A stretch of 64,000 nt of DNA from Mycolicibacterium litorale (lineage in GTDB: Bacteria > Actinomycetota > Actinomycetes > Mycobacteriales > Mycobacteriaceae). Positions 34,491 to 43,237 of the stretch are shown here, piece by piece; positions within the stretch are counted from its first letter, which is position 1, and each line of letters starts with the position of its first letter. The stretch lies in NCBI RefSeq assembly GCF_010731695.1, contig NZ_AP022586.1:2666001-2730000 (forward strand), read 5' to 3'. The notes beneath the pieces are model-generated. The model worked only from the letters and a program-made list of their open reading frames with translations, was not told the origin of the DNA and did no database searches. A program made the position numbers and the translations under genes.

Positions 34491-35237
34491 ATGGAGCACC
34501 ATCCGGGCACACCACCGGAGACGGCGAAGGGCTACCGCGCGCTGGTCGTCGACGACGAACTTCCCCTGGCGGAAGTGGTGGCCAGCTATCTGGAACGCGA
34601 GCAGTTCGAGGCCGTCGTGGCCGGCAACGGCGTCGACGCTATCGCCGTCGCGCGCGACCTCGATCCCGATGTTGTCATCCTCGACCTCGGTTTGCCCGGC
34701 ATCGATGGACTCGAAGTCTGCCGGCAGCTACGCACGTTCTCCGACGCCTACGTCGTCATGCTCACCGCCCGTGACACCGAACTCGACACCGTGCTCGGCC
34801 TCACTGTCGGCGCCGACGACTACATCACCAAACCCTTCAGCCCGCGCGAGCTGGTCGCCCGCGTCCGGGCCATGCTGCGCCGACCCCGCGTCCGGCAATC
34901 AATGACCACACCCGCCGAGCAAGAGTTGGCGCCGCCTCGCCGCTTCGGCGCATTGAGCATCAATGTCGCAGCCCGCGAGGTACTCATTGGCGATGAACAC
35001 ATCCTGTTGACCCGCACAGAATTCGACATTCTCGAAGCACTCTCGGGCCGGCCAGGTGTCGTGCTCAGCCGACGCCAACTGCTCGAGATTGTCCGCGAAG
35101 GACCCTGGGTGGGCAACGAGCACCTCGTCGACGTCCACATCGGGCACCTGCGCCGCAAACTCGGCGACGACGCGGCAAACCCGCGCTACATCACCACGGT
35201 GAGAGGCGTCGGATACCGCATGGGGACCGGACAATGA
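34491..35237 (+). CDS. OmpR/PhoB-family response regulator
   Basis: A 248-residue protein. The receiver domain has the acidic pair in ALVVDDELPLAEVV, phospho-acceptor Asp in VVILDLGLPGIDGLE, Thr/Lys in MLTARD and YITKPFSPREL. The C-terminal winged helix has LTRTEFDILEALSGRPGVVLSRRQLLE and VDVHIGHLRRKLGDDA..ITTVRGVGYRM. The start at 34491 (MEHHPG) is the first plausible ATG; upstream residues are not domain-like. Its stop overlaps the kinase start by four bases (ATGA). Likely targets include the DUF305 gene, whose upstream region carries tandem GATGAAGA repeats. Confidence 0.92.
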   Translation: MEHHPGTPPETAKGYRALVVDDELPLAEVVASYLEREQFEAVVAGNGVDAIAVARDLDPDVVILDLGLPGIDGLEVCRQLRTFSDAYVVMLTARDTELDTVLGLTVGADDYITKPFSPRELVARVRAMLRRPRVRQSMTTPAEQELAPPRRFGALSINVAAREVLIGDEHILLTRTEFDILEALSGRPGVVLSRRQLLEIVREGPWVGNEHLVDVHIGHLRRKLGDDAANPRYITTVRGVGYRMGTGQ

Positions 35238-36433
35238 CTCACCCGCCGACGCCAACGTCCCCCCAACGTCGATGGTGGCGCCGCCCCGGCATCGGCCTGC
35301 GCCTGCTGGGTGCCCAAGCCATTGTGCTTGCAGCCGGGACCGCGACAACCGCCGTCGTGGCCGCCATCGTCGGCCCTCCCCTGTTCCGCGAACATCTCCA
35401 CCGCGCCGGAGTCCCGATGGACTCACTGGAGGAAGTCCACGCCGAAGAGGCCTATGGCTACGCGACGGTGATTTCCATCGGCGGCGCCCTCGCTGTATCC
35501 GGAGTCGCCGCACTGGCCGTCAGCTTCTACCTCAGTCGCCGACTGCAACGCTCCATCACCGAAATCGCTTCCGCCGCCACCGATGTCGCCCAGGGCAACT
35601 ACGACATCCGCGTCTCACCGCCACGCCTCGGCGACGACTTCGATGCACTGGCCACCGCCTTCAACCAGATGGCCTCCCGGCTCGAAGCCGTCGATTCGAC
35701 CCGACAACGGCTCTTCGGAGATCTAGCCCACGAGATACGCACACCCGTGGCGGTGCTAGAGGCCTACATCGAGGCACTCGAAGACGGTGTGCGGACTCTG
35801 ACGCCGCAGACAGCGGCGATGCTGCGCGACCAAACCCGCCGACTCGTACGGTTTTCCGATGACGTGGCCGCTCTGGCTAAGGCGGAGGAAAGTTCCGTCT
35901 CCATGTCCCACGCCCACGTTGACGTCGAGCGCTTGACGCGCCAGTGCGTCGCCGCCGTAGAAGAACGCTACGACAACAAGGGAGTCGCACTCCACGTTCG
36001 CATCCAGGAGGGATTACCCCAGTTGTGGGCCGACGAACAGCGACTGTCCCAAGTCCTGGGCAATCTGCTCGAAAACGCATTGCGACACACGCCATCCGGC
36101 GGGTGTGTCGAAGTGAGTTGCGTTCACGACGGCGACCGACTGAGGATCGCCGTCGCCGACACCGGCGACGGCATCGCCGCAGAGCATGTCAGCCGAGTGT
36201 TCGAACGATTCTACCGCTCAGATGTCGCCCGGGATCGCGAGCACGGCGGCGCCGGATTAGGCCTCGCGATCGCCAAGGCCCTGGTCGAGGCTCACGGCGG
36301 ATCGATCACCGTAGCGAGCCTCGGACCCAATGCCGGCGCAACCTTCACCGTGGACCTGCCGATCACCCGACCGCGAAACCAGACTTCCCCGGTATCGCAG
36401 CAGGGGTACGCACCCAGCCAGACGAACCGCTGA
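35234..36433 (+). CDS. Sensor histidine kinase
   Basis: A 399-residue kinase: TM1 (VLAAGTATTAVVAAIVGPPLF), a short periplasmic loop of about 30 residues (HLHRAGVPMDSLEEVHAEEAYG), TM2 (ISIGGALAVSGVAALAVSFYL), HAMP, HisKA with HEIRTPVAVLEAYIEALEDG, and HATPase_c with N box NLLENALRHTP, G1 DTGDGI and G2 GGAGLGLAIAKALVEAHGG. The sensor loop is short and contains His/Met/Glu residues that could bind a metal, compatible with a CusS/CopS-like role, but this is inference. Convergent with the DUF305 gene, whose stop lies 4 bases away. Confidence 0.92.
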   Translation: MTHPPTPTSPQRRWWRRPGIGLRLLGAQAIVLAAGTATTAVVAAIVGPPLFREHLHRAGVPMDSLEEVHAEEAYGYATVISIGGALAVSGVAALAVSFYLSRRLQRSITEIASAATDVAQGNYDIRVSPPRLGDDFDALATAFNQMASRLEAVDSTRQRLFGDLAHEIRTPVAVLEAYIEALEDGVRTLTPQTAAMLRDQTRRLVRFSDDVAALAKAEESSVSMSHAHVDVERLTRQCVAAVEERYDNKGVALHVRIQEGLPQLWADEQRLSQVLGNLLENALRHTPSGGCVEVSCVHDGDRLRIAVADTGDGIAAEHVSRVFERFYRSDVARDREHGGAGLGLAIAKALVEAHGGSITVASLGPNAGATFTVDLPITRPRNQTSPVSQQGYAPSQTNR

Positions 36434-36437
36434 GCGG

Positions 36438-37151
36438 CTACTTATCCAGCATCGCCTGCATCCTGTCGATCTCGGCCTGCTGAGATGACACGATATTTCG
36501 CGCCATGTCGACCGCCGCCGGGAATTGACCGTTGTCAATCTCCTGCCGGGCCATCGTGATTGCACCCTTGTGATGCTCGATCATCTGTGTCAGAAAGAGC
36601 CGGCTGGCCTCGGCGCCCTGCGCGTTCTGAAGGGCCGCCATATCGGTCTCCGACATCATGCCGTGGCCACCCTCGCCCATACCAGGCATATCGCCCATGC
36701 CGCCATCGCCGGGCATTTGATGTCCGGGCATATCGCCCATGTCGCCACCACCGGGCATCTGATGTCCCGGCATGCCGGTTCCGCTGGGCGTGGGCGTGTC
36801 CGACACTCCCCACTGCTCAAGCCATCCCTGCATCTGCTCGATCTCAGGACCCTGCGCATTCTTGATCTCATTGGCGAGCGAAATGACCTCGGGGTCGATG
36901 CCTTGCTTGCCAAGCAGCATGTCGCTCATCTCGATCGCCTGCTGGTGATGCGGGATCATGCCTTGGGTGAACATCACATCGGCGTCGTTATGGGTGGCGT
37001 CGCTGCTGGCAGGACCAGGCGACGCGGACGATGCCGCGGTAGTGGGGCTGGCAGCGGGCTCGGAATCGGTCCCGCTGTTCGAACACGCACCGACCAACAG
37101 GGTCGACGCCGCCAATACCGCAACGCCAACGCCATATCGCTTGTGCTGCAT
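36438..37151 (-). CDS. DUF305 Met/His-rich lipoprotein
   Basis: A 237-residue lipoprotein: signal peptide with lipobox LLVGAC (Cys about residue 23), then a Ser/Ala/Pro linker, and the ferritin-like DUF305 helical pair. MFTQGMIPHHQQAIEMSDML and FLTQMIEHHKGAITMARQEI each carry the conserved HH. Between them lies a low-complexity stretch with repeated M-P-G-H-Q-M and GGMGDMPGM, a Met/His composition typical of Cu(I) or Ag(I) binding. It is expected on the outer face of the cell membrane. The start at 37151 follows AAAGGACGAG. The linked two-component system and tandem repeats upstream suggest regulation by that system. Confidence 0.92.
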   Translation of the reverse strand: MQHKRYGVGVAVLAASTLLVGACSNSGTDSEPAASPTTAASSASPGPASSDATHNDADVMFTQGMIPHHQQAIEMSDMLLGKQGIDPEVISLANEIKNAQGPEIEQMQGWLEQWGVSDTPTPSGTGMPGHQMPGGGDMGDMPGHQMPGDGGMGDMPGMGEGGHGMMSETDMAALQNAQGAEASRLFLTQMIEHHKGAITMARQEIDNGQFPAAVDMARNIVSSQQAEIDRMQAMLDK

Positions 37152-37251
37152 CTCGTCCTTTTCTCGCAATTTCGATTTTGCTTCTGCGCGGCAAGCGTCT
37201 CGCCGCCTCAGTACAGCCTCAGGAACCCACATATGGCTCGGTTCGATTTTC

Positions 37252-37270
37252 GATGAAGATCTGATGAAGA
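37252..37270. promoter_or_regulatory. Tandem GATGAAGA repeats, candidate response-regulator site
   Basis: GATGAAGA occurs at 37252-37259 and 37263-37270, one helical turn (11 bases) apart, about 100 bases upstream of the DUF305 start. This is the layout bound by OmpR-family dimers. Confidence 0.45.
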
Positions 37271-37425
37271 CGACCCGGTGATAGCAGGCGAGCGGCGCAC
37301 GCCAAGACGAAGCGCCACGCTGTTCTCTGATGCCCTCGATCTACGCGACCGGCTCTTCATGTTCGAACGACGACTGTCGTCAGAAAGTGTCGTCACGACG
37401 GATCTGCGACCGTACTCAAACGACG

Positions 37426-37513
37426 AAACCCGCCCCGGCCGGTGGCCGGAGGGGGTTTCTCGACTGTGGAGCTAAGGGGATTCGAACCCCTGACCCCCCA
37501 CACTGCCAGTGTG
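37426..37513 (-). repeat. tRNA-Ala 3' half plus terminator (att-like scar)
   Basis: 37467-37513 matches the 3' half of tRNA-Ala(GGC) at 38279-38351 with a single extra C: acceptor 3' strand, T-arm, variable loop, anticodon arm including GGC. It then diverges, so the D-arm and 5' acceptor are missing and no functional tRNA can form. 37426-37458 is a near-perfect 15-bp hairpin that serves as its terminator on the minus strand. It is the same arrangement as at 15262-15334. Confidence 0.8.
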
Positions 37514-37677
37514 AACTACGGTGTGCCGGCCTGTATTCAGGCGTCTACTGCGTGTCAAATCTTCCATGTCAGCCGGTCGGTTTCGTGCTCATGTGTCTAC
37601 GGCGTGTTTGCGTGATCGACAGTCTCAGGACACCGCTAGGACACACCGAACAGCGGTTCGGGGACCGAGTGCCTTTA

Positions 37678-38025
37678 CTACTCGTCGTCAGCCGCTTGAC
37701 GGTCAATCTCAGCCGAAGCCCTATCCGCTGCGGCGGCTGCGCGATGCCGAGCTGCGGCGTCACGGTGCTCGATCGGATCGCCTAGACCCGCAGCCGCCGC
37801 GTCGTCGTGAACATGGGCGGCACGTTCGTGAACCTGCGCCGATTCGTCGTGCCGGTCAGCGGCTCGACGGTGCGCAGTGGCGGCACGCTCGCGCGACTCG
37901 TCCGCACGATCAGCCGCCAGCCGTACGTCGTCCTCGGTGACAGAGTCGCCGCGCTGCAACGCCGCGTGCCGGTTGATCAACTCCCCGGCCCGAGCCGCTG
38001 CCCGTTCTCGGGCTTCATCTGACAC
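37678..38025 (-). CDS. Ala/Arg/His-rich coiled-coil small protein
   Basis: A 115-residue protein MSDEARERAAARAGELINRH... dominated by Ala, Arg, Asp and His in heptad-like order (ADRADESRERAATAHRRAADRHDESAQVHERAAHVHDDAAAA). It is predicted to be one long amphipathic helix. Similar short Ala/His-rich proteins are common in mycobacteria; no function is known. It lies between the tRNA fragment at 37467 and the intact tRNA, hence inside the innermost putative element. Confidence 0.6.
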   Translation of the reverse strand: MSDEARERAAARAGELINRHAALQRGDSVTEDDVRLAADRADESRERAATAHRRAADRHDESAQVHERAAHVHDDAAAAGLGDPIEHRDAAARHRAAAAADRASAEIDRQAADDE

Positions 38026-38054
38026 CCAACCAACATAAGCAGAGCCGAAGGTGT

Positions 38055-38210
38055 ATGCGACGGTTCCCGTCAGGCGACGGCGTGGCGAGTGTCGAACCCG
38101 CGTGGCACGGCCACACCGAGCGCATGACTCAGGCCGCCTACGGGCGCGTGACCGACGACCGCCGCACCGCGGCGTCGGCGGTGTTCTCGGCAGCAGTAGG
38201 ACAGACTTAA
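38055..38210 (+). pseudogene. Possible C-terminal remnant of a tyrosine recombinase
   Basis: A 51-codon frame ending HGHTERMTQAAYGRVTDDRRTAASAVFSA. The GH...T..AYG.V arrangement resembles the final box of phage-type integrases (GH-S-...-T-..-Y-x-H-V) with Y as nucleophile, and it lies 68 bases from the tRNA-Ala 3' end, where an integrase gene would be expected. The rest of the enzyme is absent. The assignment is tentative. Confidence 0.35.
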
Positions 38211-38245
38211 GACATTCGGCGCTGCGCCTGACCCTTACAGCAAAG

Positions 38246-38270
38246 AACCCGAGGCGATCTGCCTCGGGTT
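38246..38270 (-). terminator. Terminator of tRNA-Ala
   Basis: AACCCGAGGC / GCCTCGGGTT, 10-bp perfect stem with 5-base loop, immediately 3' of the tRNA on the minus strand. Confidence 0.75.
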
Positions 38271-38278
38271 TCTTGTTG

Positions 38279-38351
38279 TGGAGCTAAGGGGATTCGAACC
38301 CCTGACCCCCACACTGCCAGTGTGGTGCGCTACCAACTGCGCCATAGCCCC
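38279..38351 (-). tRNA. tRNA-Ala (anticodon GGC)
   Basis: A 73-base cloverleaf on the minus strand, from GGGGCTA at 38351 to TAGCTCC+A at 38279 without encoded CCA. D-loop AGTTGGTA, anticodon arm CCACA-CTGGCAG-TGTGG with anticodon GGC (38316-38318), T-arm AGGGG-TTCGAAT-CCCCT. It is the only complete copy; two truncated copies lie to its left. Confidence 0.95.
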
Positions 38352-38406
38352 GTGATGCGTGCTCACCGAAGTTACACCACCAGGGCTGGCCGCTCAAAAT
38401 CGCTGG

Positions 38407-39675
38407 TCACGGCACTTCCCCTCCGGCCTCGGGACCGAGTGGGCGGGCTTCGGTGTGCTCGGTGGACGGGCGCGGTCGAGTCTCGGGCGCGAACACCCAC
38501 CCCACCGCCGCCACACCCAAGATGATGCCGCTGACCAGGAACGCCCACCCGAACGACGTGTACTGCGCGATGAGACCCACCAGCAGCGAGCCGCCGATCG
38601 ATCCGAAGTCCGCCATCATTTGGAACGTCGCGACCGCCGTCCCACCCCGCGACTTGTTGCCCACCACGTCGGCGACGGCCGCCTGCTGCGGCGAGACGAA
38701 GATCCCGGTCGCGGCCCCGGCGACGTAGGCCGCCGCGAGGAACACCGGCAGCGAGGTCGTGAAACCCACCAGCGCCGTCGACACCGCCGCCAGCGTGAGC
38801 CCGGCGATCAGCAGCTTGCGGCGCCCGAGGCGGTCCGACAAATACCCGCTCGGGATGACGACCGAGATGTTGCCGACAGCGAACGCGGTGAGCGCCAGAC
38901 CGGCCGCGCCCGGCCCCCGGCCCAGCACCTCCACGACGAACAGCGGAACCAGCGCGATGCGCAGCCCGAACGACGCCCATCCCGTCGCGAAGTTGGAGAA
39001 CAGCGCCGCCCGGTAGGCCCGGTGCCGGAACACCGTGCGGAACGGTACGGGCGCTTCCGGCTCCTCCTCGGGCCGGCCGACGACCGTCGAGTTGCGCAGG
39101 CTGACGAACACCACGGTCGCGGCGACGAGTAGCGCGGCACCGTAGATCAGGAACGGCGCCGACAGACCGAATCCCGCGGTGAGGCTGCCCAGGATGGGCC
39201 CGCCCACCGAGCCGATCATGAACCCGGACGAGAACAGCCCGGCGACGCGGCCACGCGCGTCGGCCGGCGATATCCGGATCATCAGACCCAGCGACGACAC
39301 CGTGAACATCGCCGAGCCGATCCCGCCCAGCGAACGGAAGAGCAACAGCTGCCAGTAGGTCTCAGCGAACGCGCACGCCGCGGTCGACAACGCGACGATG
39401 ATCAGCCCGCTGATGTAGACGCGCCGCTCCCCCAATCGCTGCACGAGCAGACCCGCCGGCGGCGCACCCACCAGACGCATGACCGCGAAGGCGGTGATGA
39501 CGAATGTCGCGGCGCTGATGCTGACCCCGAAGTACCGCGCGTACTGCGGCAGCACCGGGGCGACCACGCCGTAGCCCAGCGCGACGACGACGTTGGCGGC
39601 CACCAGTACCCAGACTTCGCGCGGCAGCCGCTGCTTCGTCTTCTGCGGACAGTCATCCTCCGTCCGTGAACTCAC
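38407..39675 (-). CDS. 12-TM MFS transporter
   Basis: A 422-residue permease with twelve hydrophobic helices. AANVVVALGYGVVAPVLPQYARYF is TM1, PPAGLLVQRLGERRVYISG resembles motif A, RSLGGIGSAMFTVSSLGLMIRISP is the TM4-5 region, and GYLSDRLGRRKLLIAG gives the second-half motif A. This is the usual DHA1-like drug or metabolite efflux layout. The start at 39675 is the longest in-frame ATG with TM1 about 20 residues in. It abuts the tRNA on one side and the pgm gene (13-base gap) on the other; the substrate is unknown. Confidence 0.9.
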   Translation of the reverse strand: MSSRTEDDCPQKTKQRLPREVWVLVAANVVVALGYGVVAPVLPQYARYFGVSISAATFVITAFAVMRLVGAPPAGLLVQRLGERRVYISGLIIVALSTAACAFAETYWQLLLFRSLGGIGSAMFTVSSLGLMIRISPADARGRVAGLFSSGFMIGSVGGPILGSLTAGFGLSAPFLIYGAALLVAATVVFVSLRNSTVVGRPEEEPEAPVPFRTVFRHRAYRAALFSNFATGWASFGLRIALVPLFVVEVLGRGPGAAGLALTAFAVGNISVVIPSGYLSDRLGRRKLLIAGLTLAAVSTALVGFTTSLPVFLAAAYVAGAATGIFVSPQQAAVADVVGNKSRGGTAVATFQMMADFGSIGGSLLVGLIAQYTSFGWAFLVSGIILGVAAVGWVFAPETRPRPSTEHTEARPLGPEAGGEVP

Positions 39676-39688
39676 GAATTGACCAGTC

Positions 39689-41335
39689 TCATGAAATGAC
39701 CGCCGCCACCACTTCGAGAGCGGCGTCCTGCACCTCGGCCAGATGGTCGGGTCCCTTGAAGGATTCGGCGTAGATCTTGTACACGTCCTCGGTGCCCGAC
39801 GGGCGTGCGGCGAACCACGCGTTCTCGGTGGTGACCTTCAGTCCCCCCAGCGGCGCGTCGTTGCCCGGTGCCGCGGTCAGCTTCGCGGTGATGGGCTCAC
39901 CGGCGAGTTCGGTGGCGGTGACCTGCTCGGGTGAGAGCTTCGCCAGCCGCGCCTTCTGCTCGCGGTCGGCCGGCGCATCGATGCGGGCGTAGGTCGGGGC
40001 GCCGTACTGCTCGGCGAGTTCGGCGTAGCGCTGCGACGGCGTCGACCCGGTCACCGCGAGGATCTCCGAGGCCAGCAGCGCGAGGATGATCCCGTCTTTG
40101 TCGGTCGTCCACACAGTGCCGTCGGTGCGCAGGAACGACGCCCCGGCACTCTCCTCGCCGCCGAATCCGATTGTCCCGCCGATGAGTCCGTCGACGAACC
40201 ACTTGAACCCGACGGGCACCTCCACGAGGGTGCGGCCGAGGCCGCCCACCACCCGGTCGATGATCGACGAACTCACCGCGGTCTTGCCCACCGCGGTGGC
40301 CGAAGGCCAGTCGGGCCGGTGGGTGAACAGATAGTCGATCGCCACCGCGAGGTAGTGGTTCGGATTCATCAGACCGCCGTCGGGCGTGACGATGCCGTGG
40401 CGGTCGGAGTCGGCGTCGTTGCCGGTGGCGATCTGGTAGTCGCCGCTTGCGCCGTTCAGCTTCCGGATCAACCCAGCCATCGCGTTGGGCGAGCTGCAGT
40501 CCATGCGGATCTTGCCGTCGCCGTCGAGGGTCATGAACCGCCACGTCGCGTCCACCAGGGGGTTGACCACGGTGAGGTTGAGGCCGTGACGTTCGGCGAT
40601 GGCGCCCCAGTAATCGACGCTGGCACCGCCGAGCGGATCGGCGCCGATGCGGATGCCCTCGGCGCGGATCGCGTGGACGTCGACGACGTTCGGCAGATCT
40701 TCGACGTAGGCGTTGAGGTAGTCGTGGCGCTGGGCGGTCTGGCGCGCCCGGGCCAGCGGCACCCGCTTGACCTCACGTAACCCACCGCGCAGGATCTCGT
40801 TCGCCCGTTTGGCGATCGCGCCGGTGGCGTCGGTGTCCGCCGGGCCGCCGTTGGGCGGGTTGTATTTGAAGCCCCCGTCGCGCGGCGGGTTGTGCGACGG
40901 CGTGACGACGATGCCGTCGGCGAGGTCGGCGTCACGGCCACGGTTGAAACTCAGGATGGCGTGGCTCACCGCGGGGGTGGGCGTGTAGCGGTCGGCCGAA
41001 TCGATCATCGCCACAACGTCGTTGGCGGCCAGCACCTCGAGCGCCGAGGTCCACGCGGGCTCGGACAGCGCGTGGGTGTCGCGGCCGATGAACAGCGGAC
41101 CGGTCGTACCCTGGGCGGCGCGGTATTCGACGATCGCTTGCGTGGTGGCCAGGATGTGCGCCTCGTTGAACGCGGCGTCCAGGCTCGAGCCGCGGTGTCC
41201 GGACGTGCCGAACGCGACCTGCTGGGCGACGTCGTCCGGGTCGGGTTCGACGGCGTAGTACGCCGTCACGACCGAAGCGACGTCGATGAGGTCTTCGGGT
41301 TGCGCCGGCTGACCGGCGCGGGGGTTGGCCGCCAT
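39689..41335 (-). CDS. pgm: Alpha-D-glucose phosphate-specific phosphoglucomutase
   Basis: A 548-residue cytoplasmic enzyme that interconverts glucose-1-P and glucose-6-P, feeding glycogen, trehalose and capsular glucan synthesis. Signature elements: [17 protein letters not shown] (N-terminal), the phosphoserine loop [21 protein letters not shown], the metal loop DADSDRHG, the sugar loop [11 protein letters not shown] and the phosphate loop [12 protein letters not shown]. Length matches the E. coli Pgm type rather than PgcA/ManB. The gene shares a short divergent promoter region with crcB. Confidence 0.96.
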   Translation of the reverse strand: MAANPRAGQPAQPEDLIDVASVVTAYYAVEPDPDDVAQQVAFGTSGHRGSSLDAAFNEAHILATTQAIVEYRAAQGTTGPLFIGRDTHALSEPAWTSALEVLAANDVVAMIDSADRYTPTPAVSHAILSFNRGRDADLADGIVVTPSHNPPRDGGFKYNPPNGGPADTDATGAIAKRANEILRGGLREVKRVPLARARQTAQRHDYLNAYVEDLPNVVDVHAIRAEGIRIGADPLGGASVDYWGAIAERHGLNLTVVNPLVDATWRFMTLDGDGKIRMDCSSPNAMAGLIRKLNGASGDYQIATGNDADSDRHGIVTPDGGLMNPNHYLAVAIDYLFTHRPDWPSATAVGKTAVSSSIIDRVVGGLGRTLVEVPVGFKWFVDGLIGGTIGFGGEESAGASFLRTDGTVWTTDKDGIILALLASEILAVTGSTPSQRYAELAEQYGAPTYARIDAPADREQKARLAKLSPEQVTATELAGEPITAKLTAAPGNDAPLGGLKVTTENAWFAARPSGTEDVYKIYAESFKGPDHLAEVQDAALEVVAAVIS

Positions 41336-41394
41336 GGTCTTGATTCTGCTCCCTGATGACGTTGCGTTGTCTGACGGCTAGGGGTATTCCCGCC

Positions 41395-41400
41395 ATACTC
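41395..41400 (+). promoter_or_regulatory. -10 element, leaderless crcB start
   Basis: CATACT, six bases, then ATG 41407; no Shine-Dalgarno sequence. Confidence 0.45.
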
Positions 41401-41406
41401 AGGGTC

Positions 41407-41805
41407 ATGCCCCGTTTCGACGGTCGTGAACTGACCGCAATCTTCGTCGGCGGAGCGGTGGGCACGCTGGCCCGGGCGGGGTTCGAGGAACTCGCTGCGC
41501 CGGATCCGGGCCGGTGGCCGTGGCCTACGTTCACCGTCAACATCGTCGGGGCGTTCCTGCTCGGCTACTTCACCACCCGGTTGCTCGAACGGCTGCCGGT
41601 GTCGAGTTACCGCCGGCCACTGCTCGGGACCGGCCTCTGCGGCGGTCTGACGACGTTCTCGACGATGCAGGTGGAAACCGTACGGATGCTCGAGCGCGGG
41701 CACGTCGCGCTGGCGGCCGGCTACACCGCCGCCAGCCTGGCGGCGGGGTTGCTGGCGGTCGTCATCGCCACCGCCCTGGTGCGGCGGGTGCGGATCCGCG
41801 GATGA
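41407..41805 (+). CDS. crcB: CrcB/Fluc fluoride channel subunit 1
   Basis: A 132-residue four-helix membrane protein of the CrcB family: [36 protein letters not shown] and [18 protein letters not shown] (the G-x3-T-T-F-S-T motif lining the F- pore), followed by TM4. Exports fluoride as a dual-topology or paired dimer. The second crcB overlaps its stop by four bases (ATGA), so a heterodimer is expected, as in many Gram-positive pairs. The start at 41407 matches the -10 spacing and family length. No fluoride riboswitch is possible in a leaderless message. Confidence 0.92.
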   Translation: MPRFDGRELTAIFVGGAVGTLARAGFEELAAPDPGRWPWPTFTVNIVGAFLLGYFTTRLLERLPVSSYRRPLLGTGLCGGLTTFSTMQVETVRMLERGHVALAAGYTAASLAAGLLAVVIATALVRRVRIRG

Positions 41806-42161
41806 TCGTGTGGGCGGGGGTGATGATCCTCGGCGGGGCGGGTGCGGTGTGCCGGTTCCTCGTCGACCGAGCCGTGACGTCGGCGGTCGGACGCCCGTTT
41901 CCGCTGGGCACGCTGGTCGTCAACGTCAGCGGGGCCCTCGTGCTCGGCATCCTCGCTGGGCTCGCGTTGAGTCCGGACGTCGCCCTGCTGCTGGGCGTGG
42001 GATTCGTCGGGTCCTACACCACCTTCTCCACCTGGATGCTGGAAACGCAGCGGCTGGCCGAGGAACGCCGAGGCTGGCCGGCCGCGGCGAACATCGTCGT
42101 CAGCGTCGTACTCGGCGTCGCGGCCGCCGGGCTGGGCCTGTGGTGGGGAAACCGGCTGTGA
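41802..42161 (+). CDS. crcB: CrcB/Fluc fluoride channel subunit 2
   Basis: A 119-residue partner of the preceding gene: [39 protein letters not shown] (VN-x-(S/T)-G motif) and [17 protein letters not shown] with the conserved TTFSTW pore motif, then TM4. It starts inside the stop of crcB 1 and ends inside the start codon of the DUF190 gene (GTG at 42158), so three genes are translationally coupled. Confidence 0.92.
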   Translation: MIVWAGVMILGGAGAVCRFLVDRAVTSAVGRPFPLGTLVVNVSGALVLGILAGLALSPDVALLLGVGFVGSYTTFSTWMLETQRLAEERRGWPAAANIVVSVVLGVAAAGLGLWWGNRL

Positions 42162-43180
42162 GCGGCCTCGCGAAGGTGACGGCGTATTTCGGCGAGCGGC
42201 AGCGCAGCGGTGGCCGGTTCGTTGCCGACGCCCTGCTCGACCTGTACGGCGACGCCTCGGTGGCCACCAGCATCGTGATCCGCGGCATTGCCGGGTTCGG
42301 GCCGCGCCACGAGCTGCGCAGCGACGTCACCCTGTCCGGGTCGGAGGACCCGCCGATCGCGGTCATCGCCGTCGACGCCGCGGCCAAGATGCGAAGACTG
42401 GCGTCGGACACGGTCGGACTCGTCACCCGCGGGCTCGTCACGCTGGAATCGCTGCAGCCGGCGGGCGGGCCGCTACCGGCCGGACCGTCGGTCAAAGTCA
42501 CCGCCTACGTGCAACGCGGCCATCGGGTCTCGGGGGTGCTCGCCTACGCCGCCGTGTGTGACGTGCTGCGACGGCACGGCTTCGACGCGGCGACCGCCTA
42601 CCTCGGCGTGGACGGCACCGCACACGGCCGCCGACAGCGTGCCGCGTTCTTCGGCCGCAACGTCGAGGTGCCCGCCATGGTGCTCGCCACCGGACCGCGG
42701 GAGCGGGCGGCGCCCGCGATCGCCGAACTGGGCGCGATGGCCGGTCTACAGATGCTGACCGTCGAGGCGGTCACGACCTGCAAGGCCGGGGGCACGCTTC
42801 TCTCACCCCCGCCGGTTGTCGCCGGCGACGGGAGCACGCACCAGAAGCTGGTGGTGCAGACGTGCGCGGCGGCGTCGCATGACGGTGTGCCGGTTCACCG
42901 CGCGCTGGTCACCCGCCTGCGAGCCGTCCACGTCACCGCAGGCGTGACCGTGCTCCGGGCGGTGTGGGGCTTCCAGAACGGCTCGGCGCCGCCGGCCGAC
43001 AGCGTGTTCCGTCTGGGTCGCCGCGTCCCGGTGACCACGGTCGCGGTTGACACCCCGGAGCGGATCGCGGCGAGTTTTCGGGTGGCAGACGAGCTGACCG
43101 CGCGGCACGGGGTGGTCACCGTCGAGAGGGTTCCGGGCGCGGTGTCGATCGACGGCGGCGTCCGACGCGGCACGCTGTGA
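42158..43180 (+). CDS. Triple DUF190-repeat protein of the crcB operon
   Basis: A 340-residue cytoplasmic protein made of three tandem DUF190-like units (about residues 5-105, 112-215, 225-335). Unit 1 is closest to the family: VTAYFGERQRSGGRFVADAL, IVIRGIAGFGPRHELRSD and the closing RGLVTLESL. Units 2 and 3 keep the frame (KVTAYVQRGHRVSGVLAYAA..MLTVEAV; QKLVVQTCAAASHDGVPVHRAL..GVVTVERV) but drift. DUF190 proteins are PII-like and are often found next to CrcB; single-unit proteins of about 110 residues are the norm. GTG 42158 overlaps the crcB stop. A ligand-sensing role in fluoride export is inferred. Confidence 0.8.
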   Translation: MSGLAKVTAYFGERQRSGGRFVADALLDLYGDASVATSIVIRGIAGFGPRHELRSDVTLSGSEDPPIAVIAVDAAAKMRRLASDTVGLVTRGLVTLESLQPAGGPLPAGPSVKVTAYVQRGHRVSGVLAYAAVCDVLRRHGFDAATAYLGVDGTAHGRRQRAAFFGRNVEVPAMVLATGPRERAAPAIAELGAMAGLQMLTVEAVTTCKAGGTLLSPPPVVAGDGSTHQKLVVQTCAAASHDGVPVHRALVTRLRAVHVTAGVTVLRAVWGFQNGSAPPADSVFRLGRRVPVTTVAVDTPERIAASFRVADELTARHGVVTVERVPGAVSIDGGVRRGTL

Positions 43181-43198
43181 CCTTCGCCGGGGCGCAGC

Positions 43199-43216
43199 GG
43201 TAAGCCTAGCCTTACC
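43199..43216 (+). promoter_or_regulatory. IdeR-type iron box upstream of mbtL
   Basis: GGTAAGCCTAGCCTTACC is an inverted repeat close to the IdeR consensus core (TTAGG-TTAGC-CTAA type), 22 bases before the mbtL start. It implies iron repression of mbtL-M-N. Confidence 0.7.
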
Positions 43217-43237
43217 TGACTATGGCGTGTACCGTCC

